From Hygrophila difformis (lineage: Eukaryota; Streptophyta; Magnoliopsida; Lamiales; Acanthaceae), in the NCBI GenBank assembly GCA_030278955.1, contig JAOANR010000009.1, positions 39,518,945 to 39,582,944 on the forward strand: 64,000 nucleotides of DNA, read 5' to 3'. Below are positions 1 to 11,920 of the stretch, piece after piece (within the stretch, counting starts at the first letter, position 1; each line of letters starts with the position of its first letter). A program made the translations under genes and the position numbers. A model generated the notes under the pieces. It had not been told where the DNA came from, ran no database searches, and saw only the letters and a list, made by a program, of their open reading frames with translations.

Positions 1-581
1 TACAACGATGTCCGCAGTGCCACAAAGCTCATCTGGTACGCGAGTGCCCTAAGCGTGGAACTTGTTATAGATGTGGTGGGGAAGACCACATGATTAGAGA
101 ATGCAATGTTCGCGAGGAGATGATCGAGAAGAGGTTGGATCTGGTGAACCCTCCACACGAGAATAGGCCGACTGGGCCAAATCATCCCAATAATCAAGGA
201 CAGAGACCACAACAGAATCGCAACCAGCAAGGAAACAAAGGGAGAACATAAGAGCGATTGAATGTCACGAATCGAGGTTGCGAGCTCAAGAAGAGGTGAT
301 CGCAGGTACATTTATTGCTCTAGGCGTATCTGCCAAGATTTTATTTGATTCTGGTACAAGTGTTCCTTGATTTCAATCAAGAATTCTACCTGCACTAAAT
401 CTACCGGAACCTAGAGCGATCAACCTTGGAATTCAATTATCATCGGGAAAAGTGGTATTGTGTACTAAAAGACATGATGAAATCCCGATAATAATTAAAA
501 ATTAAGAACTCTTTCCGAATCTATTAGAATTGGACCTTAGAAATTACGGAATTGTTCAAGTTATTGCGAAAAAATTCATAG

Positions 582-603
582 GCAGTTATGGGGACATAAC
601 TGC
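582..603 (+). other. Perfect hairpin in Tekay 3' UTR
   Basis: Perfect inverted repeat with arms GCAGTTATG and CATAACTGC and loop GGGA, which fits the GNRA tetraloop pattern. The same structure recurs at 16640-16661 over the pol stop codon of the full-length element. Confidence 0.6.
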
Positions 604-736
604 GGTCCTAAGGGGGAGAGGATGTGATACCCCGCAGAGATGTCACGCGTTGAGGTAAGAATTTAATTTTCGAACCTCAAAAATTCTATGTGTGTAAACT
701 ACTAGTTTATGTTGGTGTTGCTTTCCGAGTGCGACC

Positions 737-775
737 CAACTTCGAGGACGAAGTTGATTTCTAAGGGGGGTAGAC
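737..775 (+). other. Pre-PPT hairpin and polypurine tract
   Basis: Arms CAACTTCG and CGAAGTTG around an AGGA loop (737-756) are followed by the purine-rich run AAGGGGGG (about 763-770), and the LTR begins a few bases later. The purine run is the expected plus-strand primer of an LTR retrotransposon. The same hairpin is at 16904-16923 and, on the minus strand, at 52926-52945. Confidence 0.7.
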
Positions 776-3443
776 TGTAATACCCGAGAAATCGATATCG
801 AAAAATTAAATCCAAAATTGAAGAATTGGATTTAATTATTAGAACCGAAATAATTGCGAGAGAGCGGAATTAAATATTTTCGGACGATAGCAACTCGAAG
901 AGAGTTATCGGATTATCCAACGATCTCGGATAATTCCATATTATGATTTTTAGAATTTAAAATCATAATCAAAAAAAAATATTGGCGCGGACCACGCCAA
1001 GACTGCGCCGATACCGCGCCACCACCAGCAGCAAACGCTGCTTACGCGTTTTGCTCGATTTTGGCATTTATTTTGGTCTTAGATGCTTTTAATCAATCCT
1101 AACACCTTTCCCAGATATTAATGAGTGTATTTGGACCCTCTTGGATGGATTTAAGTGGATTAATCTTCCAACCAAGTGAAAGTTATTATGGTACATGAAC
1201 CAAAGTGAGAGTATTTGATCCATGGTTGAACAAAGGAGGATGAATGGGGGTTGGGATTGTCAATTCTCGAAAATTGACTGCATTAATCTCTTCCCATCTT
1301 CCCTAGGGTCTTCAATGCACCCATTGGAACCAGCCACACCCTATTTTACAGCCTATAACAGTCCCCAAAACACCCTACCAAACCCCCATCCGAAAATCAG
1401 ATTCACATGAGAGTGTTGGTGAGTTTGAGTATTGTTCTTCCATATTCAAGGAGTTTGGACGAATCTTTCACACCCAATCCACTCATCATCTAGGTAAGGA
1501 TGTTCCTTAGTCATTACTTCAGTTTTGATTCGAGTCCTAGCCTTGGAAACTAAGGATCTTGGTCATTGAATCAAAAATAGGTTCATTCGGTGGAAGGTGT
1601 TGATCGTGTGGTTGATCCGGACGTTTTCGGGGATTCCAACAAAGGGGATTTCGACTCAAACCTATTCCTATGTAAGTTAATATCATGCACATCAAGTTTT
1701 AGAGATTTTGGTTGAGTGCAAGTCGAGTTCTAGAGCAATCTCCATTTCTTGCCAAATCTGCCAACTAGGGTTTTCGCTCAACTAGTCTCTGAGGTTTCCC
1801 ATTTTTGACTTGGATCCGTGCATTTTTGGGAAATCTTTTCTAAATGAAAAATGTTTCTAACATTATAAAGATGATCTCTGTAAATTTATAGAATTTTTGG
1901 AGTTGATTTGATGCTCGAAATCGGATCTGGTTTTCTGCTATTAGATGCTGTCAGATTTGAGTTTTTAAAATGTCCGATCTTGTTGTGCCTTTTTGATCAA
2001 CCTATGTTGGTTATTCATGGTCGGTGTCTTCTTAAGATTTGTTCCATATTGTATCTAGAACATCACCATCAATTTTTACGATTTTAGGACTCGTTTGAAA
2101 AAGTTATGAATTTTTAAACACCCTGTGGTCTGTTTCGCTGAAACTCTTAAGATCCTTGATTCATAGTTTTCTGAAATCGATTTAATTGGCCTATTTCGAG
2201 TCCGAATTTGAAGATGCCTATTTCTATGACAAATGTTCATTTTGGTGTCTCCTAGCTACTGTAAAATTTTCGGAATTTTTGAAACTGATTTGCTACATTT
2301 CCAAATGCGATTCTGAAATCTGCCACGATTTTAAATTGTCGGTGAAATCCATCTTGCGTATTTTTGGTGAACTATGAGTCAAATTTCACTCATTTTTGAA
2401 ACGTATGAATTCTGGAAATGTGTGGTTTTGTAAAATGTTAAAAATGTGGATTTTGAAACTTTGTGAAATATGATCGAGTGGGATGCTTTGATTATTTCTT
2501 GAGGGTAAGTGCACTAGGTGGAGCTCGTTGGGACGCCCCCTCTCGTAGCCAAAACGGCAAATATGATTATGTGATTGTAAGAGTCTATACTCCTAGATGT
2601 ATCTGTATGGGTTATCTAGGGCTCCGGAGTGTGTCTGTATAGGGTCCGCTACTTTCACTTGCTTTGCGGGTTCGATTCCCCAAATGTATGTTTTTCCTGC
2701 GGGTTCGATTCCCCAGGATATTGTTGACTCCTATGGGTTCGATTTCCTAGGATGTATATTGAGTTCTTGCGGGTTTGATTCCCCAAGGACGGGTGTCCTC
2801 GATCATATGGAAACAATGGTAAAAGAATGTGTTTGAACTCTTGCAGGTTTGATTCCCCAAAAATGGTAAAAGAATGTATTTGAGTTCTTATGGGTTTGAT
2901 TCCCCAAGGACAAGTGTTCTCGCTCATAAAGAGATTTGAAAAAGATCTTTCGGCAGGTGTAAGATTTAAATATTTCTCCGTAAATAATTATCCGTCTTTT
3001 ATAGTAAATTCCTATTTTGAATACTCTTCTAAAATTTTTAAAATTCGTTGTGTTGTATATTAACTTACTCAGTACCGTTGTACTGATAGATACGTTGTCT
3101 CTATTTTTTTTCAGATGTTGAAGATTAGCGCACTGCATTTACATTTGGGATGGGAATTTCCGAAGACTTGTCGCACTTGTTTTTAAATTCTTTTACGAAT
3201 CCCAAACTCATGTTTGGCCGTGTTTGGCCCTTAGCTTCCGCACTGTTTTAAATTATGTATGTTAGACTTAACTCTGATTTAAACCTTCAGGCACTTATTG
3301 AATGTTTTTTTTAAATTATTTTTTAAGTATTGGTACAACTTAGCCTTAGCATCTTCTCAAGTGAGCTCGAAATGGTTCGCGTTTTGCTTGGGAAGGTGTG
3401 GCGGTGACATCCTGGCCTGGGTTATCAAATCCGGGGTGTTACT
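776..3443 (+). repeat. 3' LTR of Tekay/Del-type element
   Basis: The LTR opens with TGTAATACCCG directly after the polypurine tract. It ends in the family's typical ...CCGGGGTGTTAC, with the usual final CA altered. At about 2.67 kb it has the long size usual in the Tekay/Del lineage. The U3 part includes a GC-rich stretch near 985-1035, and the R/U5 part carries an array of six B-box-containing repeats (2661-2912). The 5' LTR lies outside the window, so the target duplication cannot be checked. Confidence 0.85.
2661..2912 (+). repeat. Tandem repeat array with RNA Pol III B-box cores
   Basis: About six units at 33-45 bp spacing share the core GCGGGTTCGATTCCCC. Two units (2669-2679 and 2702-2712) contain GGTTCGATTCC, an exact match to the TFIIIC B-box consensus GGTTCGANTCC. 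The others differ by one or two bases, mostly C-to-T changes at the CpG as expected of methylated DNA. No tRNA fold or A-box in the right position was seen. Confidence 0.7.
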
Positions 3444-3525
3444 GCCTTAGCAGTTGGCACTTCAATTCTCAAGACATAAAAACTGAATTTATTTTATTTA
3501 TGTAGTTTCTTAGTATACCGTAGGA

Positions 3526-5600
3526 ATGTCTACAAATGCATCAACGGTCGATTCTACTGGTCTAGCACTTATGCCAACTGATGATGTGAAACACATTGCT
3601 AAGGAACCTTACATGTAGAAATACTGGTATTTATGATTTTAGACAGGAATCAGAAGAGGAAAATGATGCTAGCGATAATATTCAATCTCGAGTCCAAAAG
3701 AGAACCAAAACATCGAAGGTATGGGAGGAGTTTGAGGAAAATATTATTGATAGTGTCAGTTTGCAACTTGCATGCATTGAAAAACCAAGCTGTCTTTGGA
3801 AAAATCAAAGCAAACAACCAGTTTGATAAGGCATCTTAGCAGTAGTCGGATTAAAAAAGCAAGAGCTTTAAAAGAGGCACAATAACAAACACTTACTTTT
3901 AAAGCAACCGATAGTGCTTATTTGGCAAGATCATCTCTTTATAGTGGGTCATTTGATCAAGTAAAGGCACGGATGTTAGTAGCAAATTGGATCCTAACAG
4001 ATGGAAAATCCATTTCTTGTTGTGGAATCCGATTCATGATGTTAAAGGGATTTTGGTCCGAATGGAAGCCTATTTCCAAGATTTACAGTAAAGGAAAACT
4101 GTGCCCAAATGTATGAAGCAGAGAAAAAAGGTTTGTAGAACCTATTGGAAAAACTGAGGAAAATAAGCGTCACTATAGATTTATGGAAATCAAAGAACAA
4201 AAAAAAAAAAAATTGAGTACATGGTTGTTACGAGCCATTGGATTGCTGAGATTGGAATCTTCAAAAGAGGGTTCTAAACTTTTTCAACATTCCACCCCTA
4301 GACGTGGAATTTAGATTGCATCATCCATTTTCAAGTGTGCAAAAGAGTGGGGCATTGAGCATAAAATTCACATAATATCTGTAGACAATGCCTCAAACAA
4401 TGATGTGGCTATTCGGATCTTGAAAGAGGATTTTGGAAGGGCAAAGAGGCTATTGGGAGATGGAAAAATATTTCACATTCGTTGTGCTGCCCATATTCTG
4501 AATCTTATGGTTCAAGATGGATTACGTGAGATTCGGGATATATGTGAAAGATCATAGATTCTTCTGATTATATAAATCGTACAGATGGAAGAATGTTGAT
4601 GTTTGCCGATCTTGCTCGACAACCTCAGGTACCAGGGAGAAAATTGATTCGTGATTGTTGAACAAGATGGAATTTAACCTTTGAGATGATGAAGTGTGCA
4701 CTGAAATTTCGGACTGTTTTCTCTAGATTTCAAGAGAAGGATGGTATTTTCGATATGTGTCAATCTGAACAATTTTGGAATAATGTTGGAAAAGTTTGTA
4801 TTTTCTTGGAGCCATTTTCCAAAGTCACTCAAGCCTTATCCGGAAGTGATTATCCAACCAGTAACTTATTCCTCCTCAAGTATTGAAAATAAAAAAGATG
4901 GATGCTCAAATAAAAAATGATGATGTGTTTGTCAATGAAATGGTGACAAAAATGAAGCTGGAGTTTGATAAATATTGGGGTGAATGCAATTTGTTGATGG
5001 AAATTGTTTCAGTATTGGATCCCAGAAGAAAAATGAAATGGCTGAAGTTTGCTTTTTGCACTGTGCTTTTGCCTTTTGAAGCATCTAGACGTTTGGAATT
5101 GGTTCACTCCGTGCTTTTTGACCTTTAGAAGGAGTATGCTGTTACTAGTGCAAATTCTGAATTTATATTAACTGTTGCAACAACTACTTAGAGTACAAAG
5201 CAACACCCATATGAGGATTGAAGTGTTTTTGATGAGTTTAATGAAGAAGATTGAACTTCTCAAAATCATTCAGAATTGATTGACTATTTGAGCAAATCTT
5301 TACAGCCTCATGGATCAAGATCAGATGGAGTTGAGTTTGATTGTTTGCTTGGTGGAAGTTAAATCACATCCAATTTTATCTCAAATGACAGCTGATATTT
5401 TAGCTATTCCTATCACCACAGTAGCATCCGAGTCTACATTTAGTGTTGGAACTAGGGTAATTGACAATTATCGATCAACACTTAATGTGAAACTGTTCAG
5501 ACGTTAATATGTGGACGTGATTGGTGTAGGAAAAAATATGGGATTGAAAAGAATGAAAATGTAGATTTTCTTCTTTTCTTTAATTGTTTGCATTCTTCTT
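3526..5600 (+). pseudogene. Decayed hAT (Ac/Tam3-like) transposase
   Basis: Scattered frames together give the layout of a plant hAT transposase of the BED-zinc-finger type. A possible start is ATG 3526. A BED-like segment follows (TSKVWEEFEENI, about 3709-3750). The central core contains HIISVDNASNNDVA and FHIRCAAHILNLMVQDGL (about 4365-4530). Next comes a stretch of the hAT-associated type (DKYWGECNLLMEIVSVLDPR, about 4966-5030). The C-terminal dimerisation region contains [20 protein letters not shown] (about 5370-5425). There are many in-frame stops and several frameshifts. I could not identify terminal inverted repeats or an 8-bp target duplication. This is a dead transposon rather than a domesticated gene, because no intact frame remains. 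Confidence 0.8.
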
Positions 5601-7044
5601 CTTCTGTTTTTTTGTTGTTGTTACTTATATTATTAATATAAAATTTAAAATTTATTGATTATTTTGCTTTGATTTAATAGGTATTTTTCATTATAGAAAC
5701 TGTTCGGTCCGAATGAATTTGAGCTTCCACCTCCTTGACATTTTATTACTCTAGAGCAAATGTGAGTAGGAATTATATTTTAACGAAAACTTTACATTTG
5801 AGTAGAATTATGGATTGTTCTTAGTTTAGTTTCAATTTTTCAAATTGAATTTGTCTTTTCAGGATTCAAGAACATCTTTTTTAATCTATATGCGGTACGA
5901 CTACCTCCTAAGTTAATGTAATTAATATTTAGATTATGGGAGTATATTTTGAAAACACTGTGGGGAAAATCATGGGTTTTTTTTTGTATAAGTTAAAGAT
6001 ATTAGTATTTTGTTAACTGATTAAGATAATGTCAATGTTACAATATTTAAGGAGTAAAATATTGAGGATAATTCAAGTTTCATGAGCAGGGATGATGAGA
6101 ATAAGGCTTACTTATATTATAAACCTGATTGTTTTATGTATTTCTATCGTGAACTTGTGAATGCTTAATGGGAACTAAGAGCATTGGCCCTGCTACAGCA
6201 AGAAGAGAGCAAAGAAAATCAGGTGATGTTGATGAGAAGGTAAGTTTGATTTCTCTGTCTTGATGCTTTTCATATGTTTGAAAGCTGATTTTTTTATGAT
6301 TTGATAAAATTTGACATTCTAGTTTCTCAGAGCCTTGTCCCTGGAGCTATTTCACACAATTTGTGATTTATTTATGAAAAAAAATAAGGATGCATTATTG
6401 TAATTCATATTTTTGTAATCAAGTATGAGATGCTCAATGTTACATTTGTTTGCTTTGGTTTGATTTCTATGATGTGTTCTTTCATTATATCATGTTTGGA
6501 TGATGTGAATTTTTGACAATGGTTGAACCTTTAGGAACGATTTCAGAATAATACAGTTGAATGGCTTCACTCGCTTTGTGAATAAAATTTTTGCTCATTA
6601 TGATTGAAGTCTAAAGTGTATTTATGAAGCATTAGGCATCTTGGCAGCCATGAAGAGTTAAAAAACAATACATCATGTTATATGTAATGCAATTGTCATT
6701 CAAGAGGAAGTCGTAACTTTTTTTTAAAAAAACAGGTGCTTGCCTATAAAATGTATCTTCAAATTTTGGAATAAATAATCAAAATTTTGTTTAAATGGGT
6801 CTTTTGATGGGCTTCTATATATAATGATTAAAACTAGTGAATAAAGCCCAAAATCAGAATAGTGCCAAATCCAGCAGAAACAAAACAAAAAAAAAAATCA
6901 AAATGAATAAAAAGGGCCGACAAGTCAAAAATTTAAAATGGACTAATATAGTAGGAAAAGAAACTCGCGAGCTACTCGAGCTCGAGCTCGAGCATCACTA
7001 CTCGACTTGAGTGTTTATATATACTAAATAAAAGTTTAGCTTTA
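5601..7044. other. Intergenic, no gene seen
   Basis: AT-rich sequence without a convincing coding frame. It contains a small CTCGAG-rich repeat near 6963-6990. A short stretch near 6175-6245 followed by GTAAG looks exon-like but is too short to assign. Confidence 0.5.
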
Positions 7045-7419
7045 TGGTCTATTCTGCACACGGAACTGTAGCTGTGAACTGTAGCTGGAGCTGTAGGGAG
7101 CTAGAGCTGTCATTTTTATTTCAGTGTTTTGTACAACTAGCTGTAGTTGTCATAAAATTTATAAAATGACATAAAAGTACAAATATTTATGTAGACTATT
7201 AGGTAGTGGGTTGTTATTGGGTTAAAATTATAATTGGATAGAAATAAGCTTGCTTGCTTTTTTTAAACGCTACCTTAGGTAGCTTCTGTTTGTAGGGCTT
7301 CAAATTGTAGCTACAACTCTCAAAAATTAGTGTACAGAACGAAGCTACAATTTTAATATAAAATCAAAAGCTACCAAAAGCTTTCAAAAGTTCTCAAAAG
7401 CTGCGTGCAGAACAAACCA
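7045..7419. mobile_element. Tourist-type (PIF/Harbinger) MITE
   Basis: A 375-bp element with terminal inverted repeats: TGGTCTATTCTGCACAC at the left, and TGGTTTGTTCTGCACGC as the reverse complement of the right end. It is flanked by TTA on both sides (7042-7044 and 7420-7422), the target duplication of PIF/Harbinger elements. The interior repeats GTAGCTG-like words. It has no coding capacity. Confidence 0.75.
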
Positions 7420-7422
7420 TTA

Positions 7423-8013
7423 GTATAAGTGGGAGATTGATATAGTATACAGTAAAGCAAACTTTTAGTGTACTTTTCCATTTATTCAATTTCTATATTG
7501 ACTGGAATAGATGATTATTCACATTGTTACTTGTATAGGGATATATGTTTGTTTTCTATATAATTGCAAATATGTCATATTATCTAATATTGTAAACAAT
7601 ATGGTGTGTTAGGAGTCACACAGAATGTCATGTTGTCGGTTTCTTATAAAAATATAAACAATATTCAAAACTGAGATAGTTGGGGGCATAACTATTGGTT
7701 TAAGTTGTATTGTAAACTTGTAAATTGTTTATCTTGACTGTTAATTTGCAATAGTGCGTTCGTCGCATTGAATGGATTACAATTGAGATGCATTATTCTG
7801 TTCTGGCATAAGAAGAATCAATATCTCGGTGACTCTGATTAATTCTTAACCCTAACAGAGATAAATAAGACAAATGGAATATTTGTTGGTCGCTTTGATC
7901 TACCATGAGTAAGAATCCTAGTTGATTCAAATGTTTCGTATTTTGGGTGCCAATATTATTTGCATGGTGTCTATTTAATTTCACTAGGGCACTGTATCCT
8001 TGTTATCCAGGTT
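7423..8013. other. Intergenic, no gene seen
   Basis: AT-rich, no supported coding frame. The last five bases before the Tekay insertion (8014-8018, gatga) are its target duplication. Confidence 0.5.
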
Positions 8014-8018
8014 GATGA

Positions 8019-10510
8019 TGTAATACCCGTAATTTTTATGATATAAAATAGAATTTAATCCGATGAGTGAAGGGGTTTTGTTTCCGAGAACCCGTAAAAT
8101 CGGAAATGCACGGAAGTCAAAAGACAACGATTTGGAAGCCGACGAATCCAAAACTGACGGACTTAAGATTTCAAACACGAAATCAATTTAAGTTGGAAAA
8201 AATTTAGGATGGGAATCGTAATCCGAGATTGACCCTGGAAATCGAGCCCGAAAACTCGGAAAGATAGAAGTCCGAAAGAGAGGAGGAAAGACCCGACGGA
8301 TCGCACGGGCCGGTCCGGACCGCAGTCCGGCCCGGTGCCGCGCGCTGTCCGCGCGGTCACGCGCCGACCCTGCGCCATCGCCCTGAATGCGGCAGATCGC
8401 GCGATCACGGCGATTTCTTGCCAAAAATTTGACTCCCGATTATGGTAAGTAAATTTTGGACGGGGGAAAGCATTTATAGACGAATTAGGGCTGCCTCCCC
8501 CACCCTTTCATCAGTCATCAAGCCCCTCTTTACTCCCAAACTCTCCCAAAACCAAAACACCTTTCCGACGACTTCCCGACGACTTTCTGACGAGTTTCCG
8601 GCAACCAACGACGACCGAGGAAGGGTGTAGATCAAGGATTACAGTCTTTGGATCATTGGTAAGGATTATATTAGGCCCCTTTCTCATTTTTAATCTCAAT
8701 CCTCAACCTAACTTTCGGATCTTTGACTTGCAAACACGTTCGTGGTCGAAGGAGAAGGAGAAGGAGAACGTGTGCGTAGATCCGTTCGTGGCAATTTTGG
8801 ACGAGTCGAGTGACCCTAGGATGACCAAGGACACCATTACTGTAAGTTGATACCTTTCATACCAATACGGGTGGCTTAGGGGCGTCCGATTTAGTGACTT
8901 TATAACGAAATGTAAAAATCGAACCTGAAAACCCCAACTCGCGCGTTTTCTGAAATCCATTTAAAACCCCTTTTTCGAGAGTTCAAACCGAAAAACTCAA
9001 AACTAGAATTTTGATCCTAACACGTTAAGCTATGTTGTGTAAAAATTTCAGAGATTTTCATCAAATTTTACTATCTCAAATTGCGTCGAACATAAACTGT
9101 ATTTTTAAACTTTTTCGAAAAACTGATAGTGCATGTGCACGAACTTCATAAGCATGCTTCTATGATTTCTTGTCCGAACTAATCTTTGCAAGGTAAACAA
9201 AAGTTGTAGATAATCATGTCTAGTATATGTCCACCAAATTTCAGAATTTTTGGAGTCCATTTGATATGTCAAAAAGTTGAATCTTTGAACTGTGTCAAAA
9301 CTGAATCCGGACAGCATACTGTTTGTGTAGTAAACTGGATTTTTGACATGTTTCCTCACCTTATTTCGAAATCATTAAAACACAAAAGTTGTTCGTTAGG
9401 GTGTTTTTGATATACTGTAAAAATTTCAGATTTTTCGGACTTGAATTGAAGTTTAAAATTAAAAATGCGTAAACTGTGACGTCAAATGATTTTAAATTGA
9501 TGAGATTTTGAAATTCCGAATCAAACGCTCGAAACCTTGAAATACGATAAATCTATAATTTTTGAAAAATCCAGTTACACTAAATCGAAACGATATCGGA
9601 TACTTAGGTAGAGGGTGAGTGCTCTTCAGGGTGCCTCTCTAGCCTTTCTCTGCGTGCCTATAATGGACGAAAGAATTTGAATGAAAAACTATGCCAAAAC
9701 GGCGATGAGATTGGCCTACACTCTCGGGAGTATTTGTATGGGTTTCCCGAGGCTCCGGAGTATTACTGGGTATGGCAGATACGGCTGCGGCCGCCGGACG
9801 ACCGGCTAGACAAAAACTTAGGAAACGGCTATGGCCGCCGGACGACCGGCTACACTAAATATTGTTGAGTTGGTGACGTAACGGGGGAAAATAAAAGACT
9901 TAATTCTTTTTACGTATTTATTTATTTATTCATGTCTTTAAATTATGCATTTAAAATTATGTCTTAAATTTTATACCATGCTAAATTATTATTTATGAAT
10001 TTAAATGCATATCCAAGTGTACAATTAAATTCTAATTTTTAAATTGGTAAATGGATTGTTGTATGCATGATTAGGAGTAAAATTTAATTATTTAATTAAA
10101 CTCCTTTATTGCTATGTTAGGATCGACTTACTCATTATTTTATAATACTGATAAAATTGTTGTTTTCTTTTTTTTCAGAGTATGGAGAAAATGCATAAGC
10201 ATGTGCATTCGGGGGACATTTTTTTTAAACATTGAATTGTCGTTTTTATGATACTTACATATCGGGCCTGTATAACCCGAGTTTTGGCCATGTCGGCCCC
10301 ATTTTTATATTTCCGCTGCGACATATTATTATTACTATTATGTGTGGATGAGACTACATCATTATTTTTAAATAAATTCCGGACTTGTTTTAAAACTCTT
10401 TTCAATACCTATAGCCTTGCATCTCTTTAGCAAGCTCGGAGAATCAGTGTCTTGCTAGGGAGGTGTGGCGGTGGCATCCCGGCCTGGGTTATCAAATCCG
10501 GGGTGTTACA
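8019..10510 (+). repeat. 5' LTR of the full-length Tekay element
   Basis: Runs from TGTAATACCCG to GGGGTGTTACA, 2,492 bp, with TG..CA ends. A GC-rich block sits at 8295-8405. The interior near 9600-9865 has a GAGTGCTC segment and then two copies of a GC-rich unit built on CGGCCGCCGGACGACCGGCT (about 9780-9865). That is the same LTR position at which other Tekay LTRs in the window have different tandem repeats. Confidence 0.92.
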
Positions 10511-10513
10511 AGT

Positions 10514-10525
10514 TGGTATCAGGGC
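10514..10525 (+). other. Primer binding site (tRNA-iMet)
   Basis: TGGTATCAGGGC begins three bases after the 5' LTR. It differs by one base from TGGTATCAGAGC, the complement of the plant initiator tRNA-Met 3' end that is used by most plant LTR retrotransposons. Confidence 0.85.
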
Positions 10526-10916
10526 CCGGAATATTCTAATGCTACTATTATTACTTTTAAACCATTATTTTAAAACCCAGTATTATTTTTAAATTTATTA
10601 TCTTTATAACTACTAGTATTATTTTGAGCCCAAAATTTGAGCCCAAAATTTTTATTTACTTAGTGCAATATTTTAAGCCCAAATATTTTGGCTCAATACC
10701 CATGTTTTTGTTACATTAGCCCAAACTATTATTCTCGGCCCAATAGAGGCCCAACTTTTTAATTACTAAATCCATGAATTAAATTTAATTTGAAAGCACA
10801 CGAATTAAATTTTTATTGGGGGGATTGCATATGCATATTTCATATAGATTTAAATTCCTGCATATCCTAACCTTGTTGAAATATGTCTAACTCTAACCTC
10901 CCTTGTTGACATTAGA

Positions 10917-11301
10917 TGGCCGAACCCAACGCAAACGTTATCAATCTGATGATCAAACTGACTAACGCGTACCTCAGTCCCAACAGCATATCAATCACTT
11001 CAAGGCTCGAGTAGGACAGCTAGAGGGTAACGTGGCCCATCTGGGGCACCTTAGGGAAGCCGACTATCATGATATAACCCAACTCAAGACCCAAGTCGCC
11101 GAACTTCAAACCCAAGTGGTAGCACTTCAAAACAAGAATAACGAATTAGAGATGCAAGTAGGCCACCTGGGGATGGAACTGACCAACCTAGCTGATGACG
11201 TATTTCCTCAGAGCCCTGAGCCCGTTGGGACACCCACCCCGATTGACGTATCCAGCGACGAGGACGATCCCACCGAGGATGCACCTACCTATTCACTCTA
11301 G
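10917..11301 (+). CDS. Extra leader ORF: small coiled-coil protein with acidic tail (frameshifted)
   Basis: A small coding segment lies between the primer site and gag in the 1.4-kb leader. A likely start, ATG 10917, opens a frame beginning MAEPNANVINLMIKLTNAYL. Around 10970-10986 the coding potential moves to another frame that continues to the stop at 11299-11301. That part has regular heptads (TQVAELQTQVVALQNKN), typical of a coiled coil, and ends in a Pro/Asp/Glu-rich acidic tail. One indel therefore breaks it. I do not recognise the family. It is not Gag. The minus-strand Tekay element at 50-58 kb has only a 0.7-kb leader with no counterpart. It may be an accessory ORF of this subfamily or captured host sequence. 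Confidence 0.5.
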
Positions 11302-11920
11302 ACTTAGAGACCTATACTGATGCACTATTATTTATATTTCCCTTTAGATCATTGTCAGCACTACTATTCTCGTTTCTATTGCTTGTAACCAAATAAAAAG
11401 TTTTCTATTGAGTAATAAATTTACAAACATTTATTTTATATACAAGCATATTTAAATTATACCTTACATTTTATTAAATTATCATTCTTTCATTACCTTG
11501 GTGAAACTCAATCAAATAAAGGAACAAGATAATAATAAATAAACAACATATGTATATGTAATAAAGAGATAACAACCAAACAAAAGAACAAGTATAAATA
11601 AATGAACAACATATATATATATATATTATATAAAGACAACAATCAAACAAGGGTACCTCCAACCCTAAACCCTGAAACCCTAGACCCTAGGGTCTCAAAA
11701 AAATAAAAACCTGAACAGGGTACTGTTCACGAAAAAAAAAGAAAAAAAGACAAAACAACAAGTAGTAAACAACCCCCAACGACAACAAATAATACACTAA
11801 ACCCCAAGCAACCTCTACTAACAGGTTCCAGTGGATTGATACCTGTTAATACCATCCTTCATTTAATAAATCACTTTACAAGCATTATATAATACTTCAA
11901 CAAGAAAATCTAAAAATCTC

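Larger units (their letters stand above)
1..775 (+). pseudogene. Tekay/Del Ty3-Gypsy gag-AP remnant, pol deleted
   Basis: The 3' interior of a Ty3/Gypsy retrotransposon that enters from the left window edge. It encodes the end of Gag with two zinc knuckles: CPQCHKAHLVREC, then a standard CYRCGGEDHMIREC. An Asn/Gln/Pro-rich tail follows, then the start of the aspartic protease (LFDSGTSVP at about 346-368). The frame is broken by a stop near 249 and another after the protease motif. Near 570 the sequence jumps from protease directly to the element's 3' untranslated region, so RT, RNase H and integrase are missing. The gag and 3' UTR closely resemble the other Tekay elements in this window. I infer a deletion derivative that cannot move on its own. 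Confidence 0.85.

Noticed and set aside
2661..2912. tRNA genes suggested by T-arm/B-box-like sequences
   Set aside because: No acceptor stem, A-box or anticodon arm at the needed distances. Only the B-box-like core repeats.
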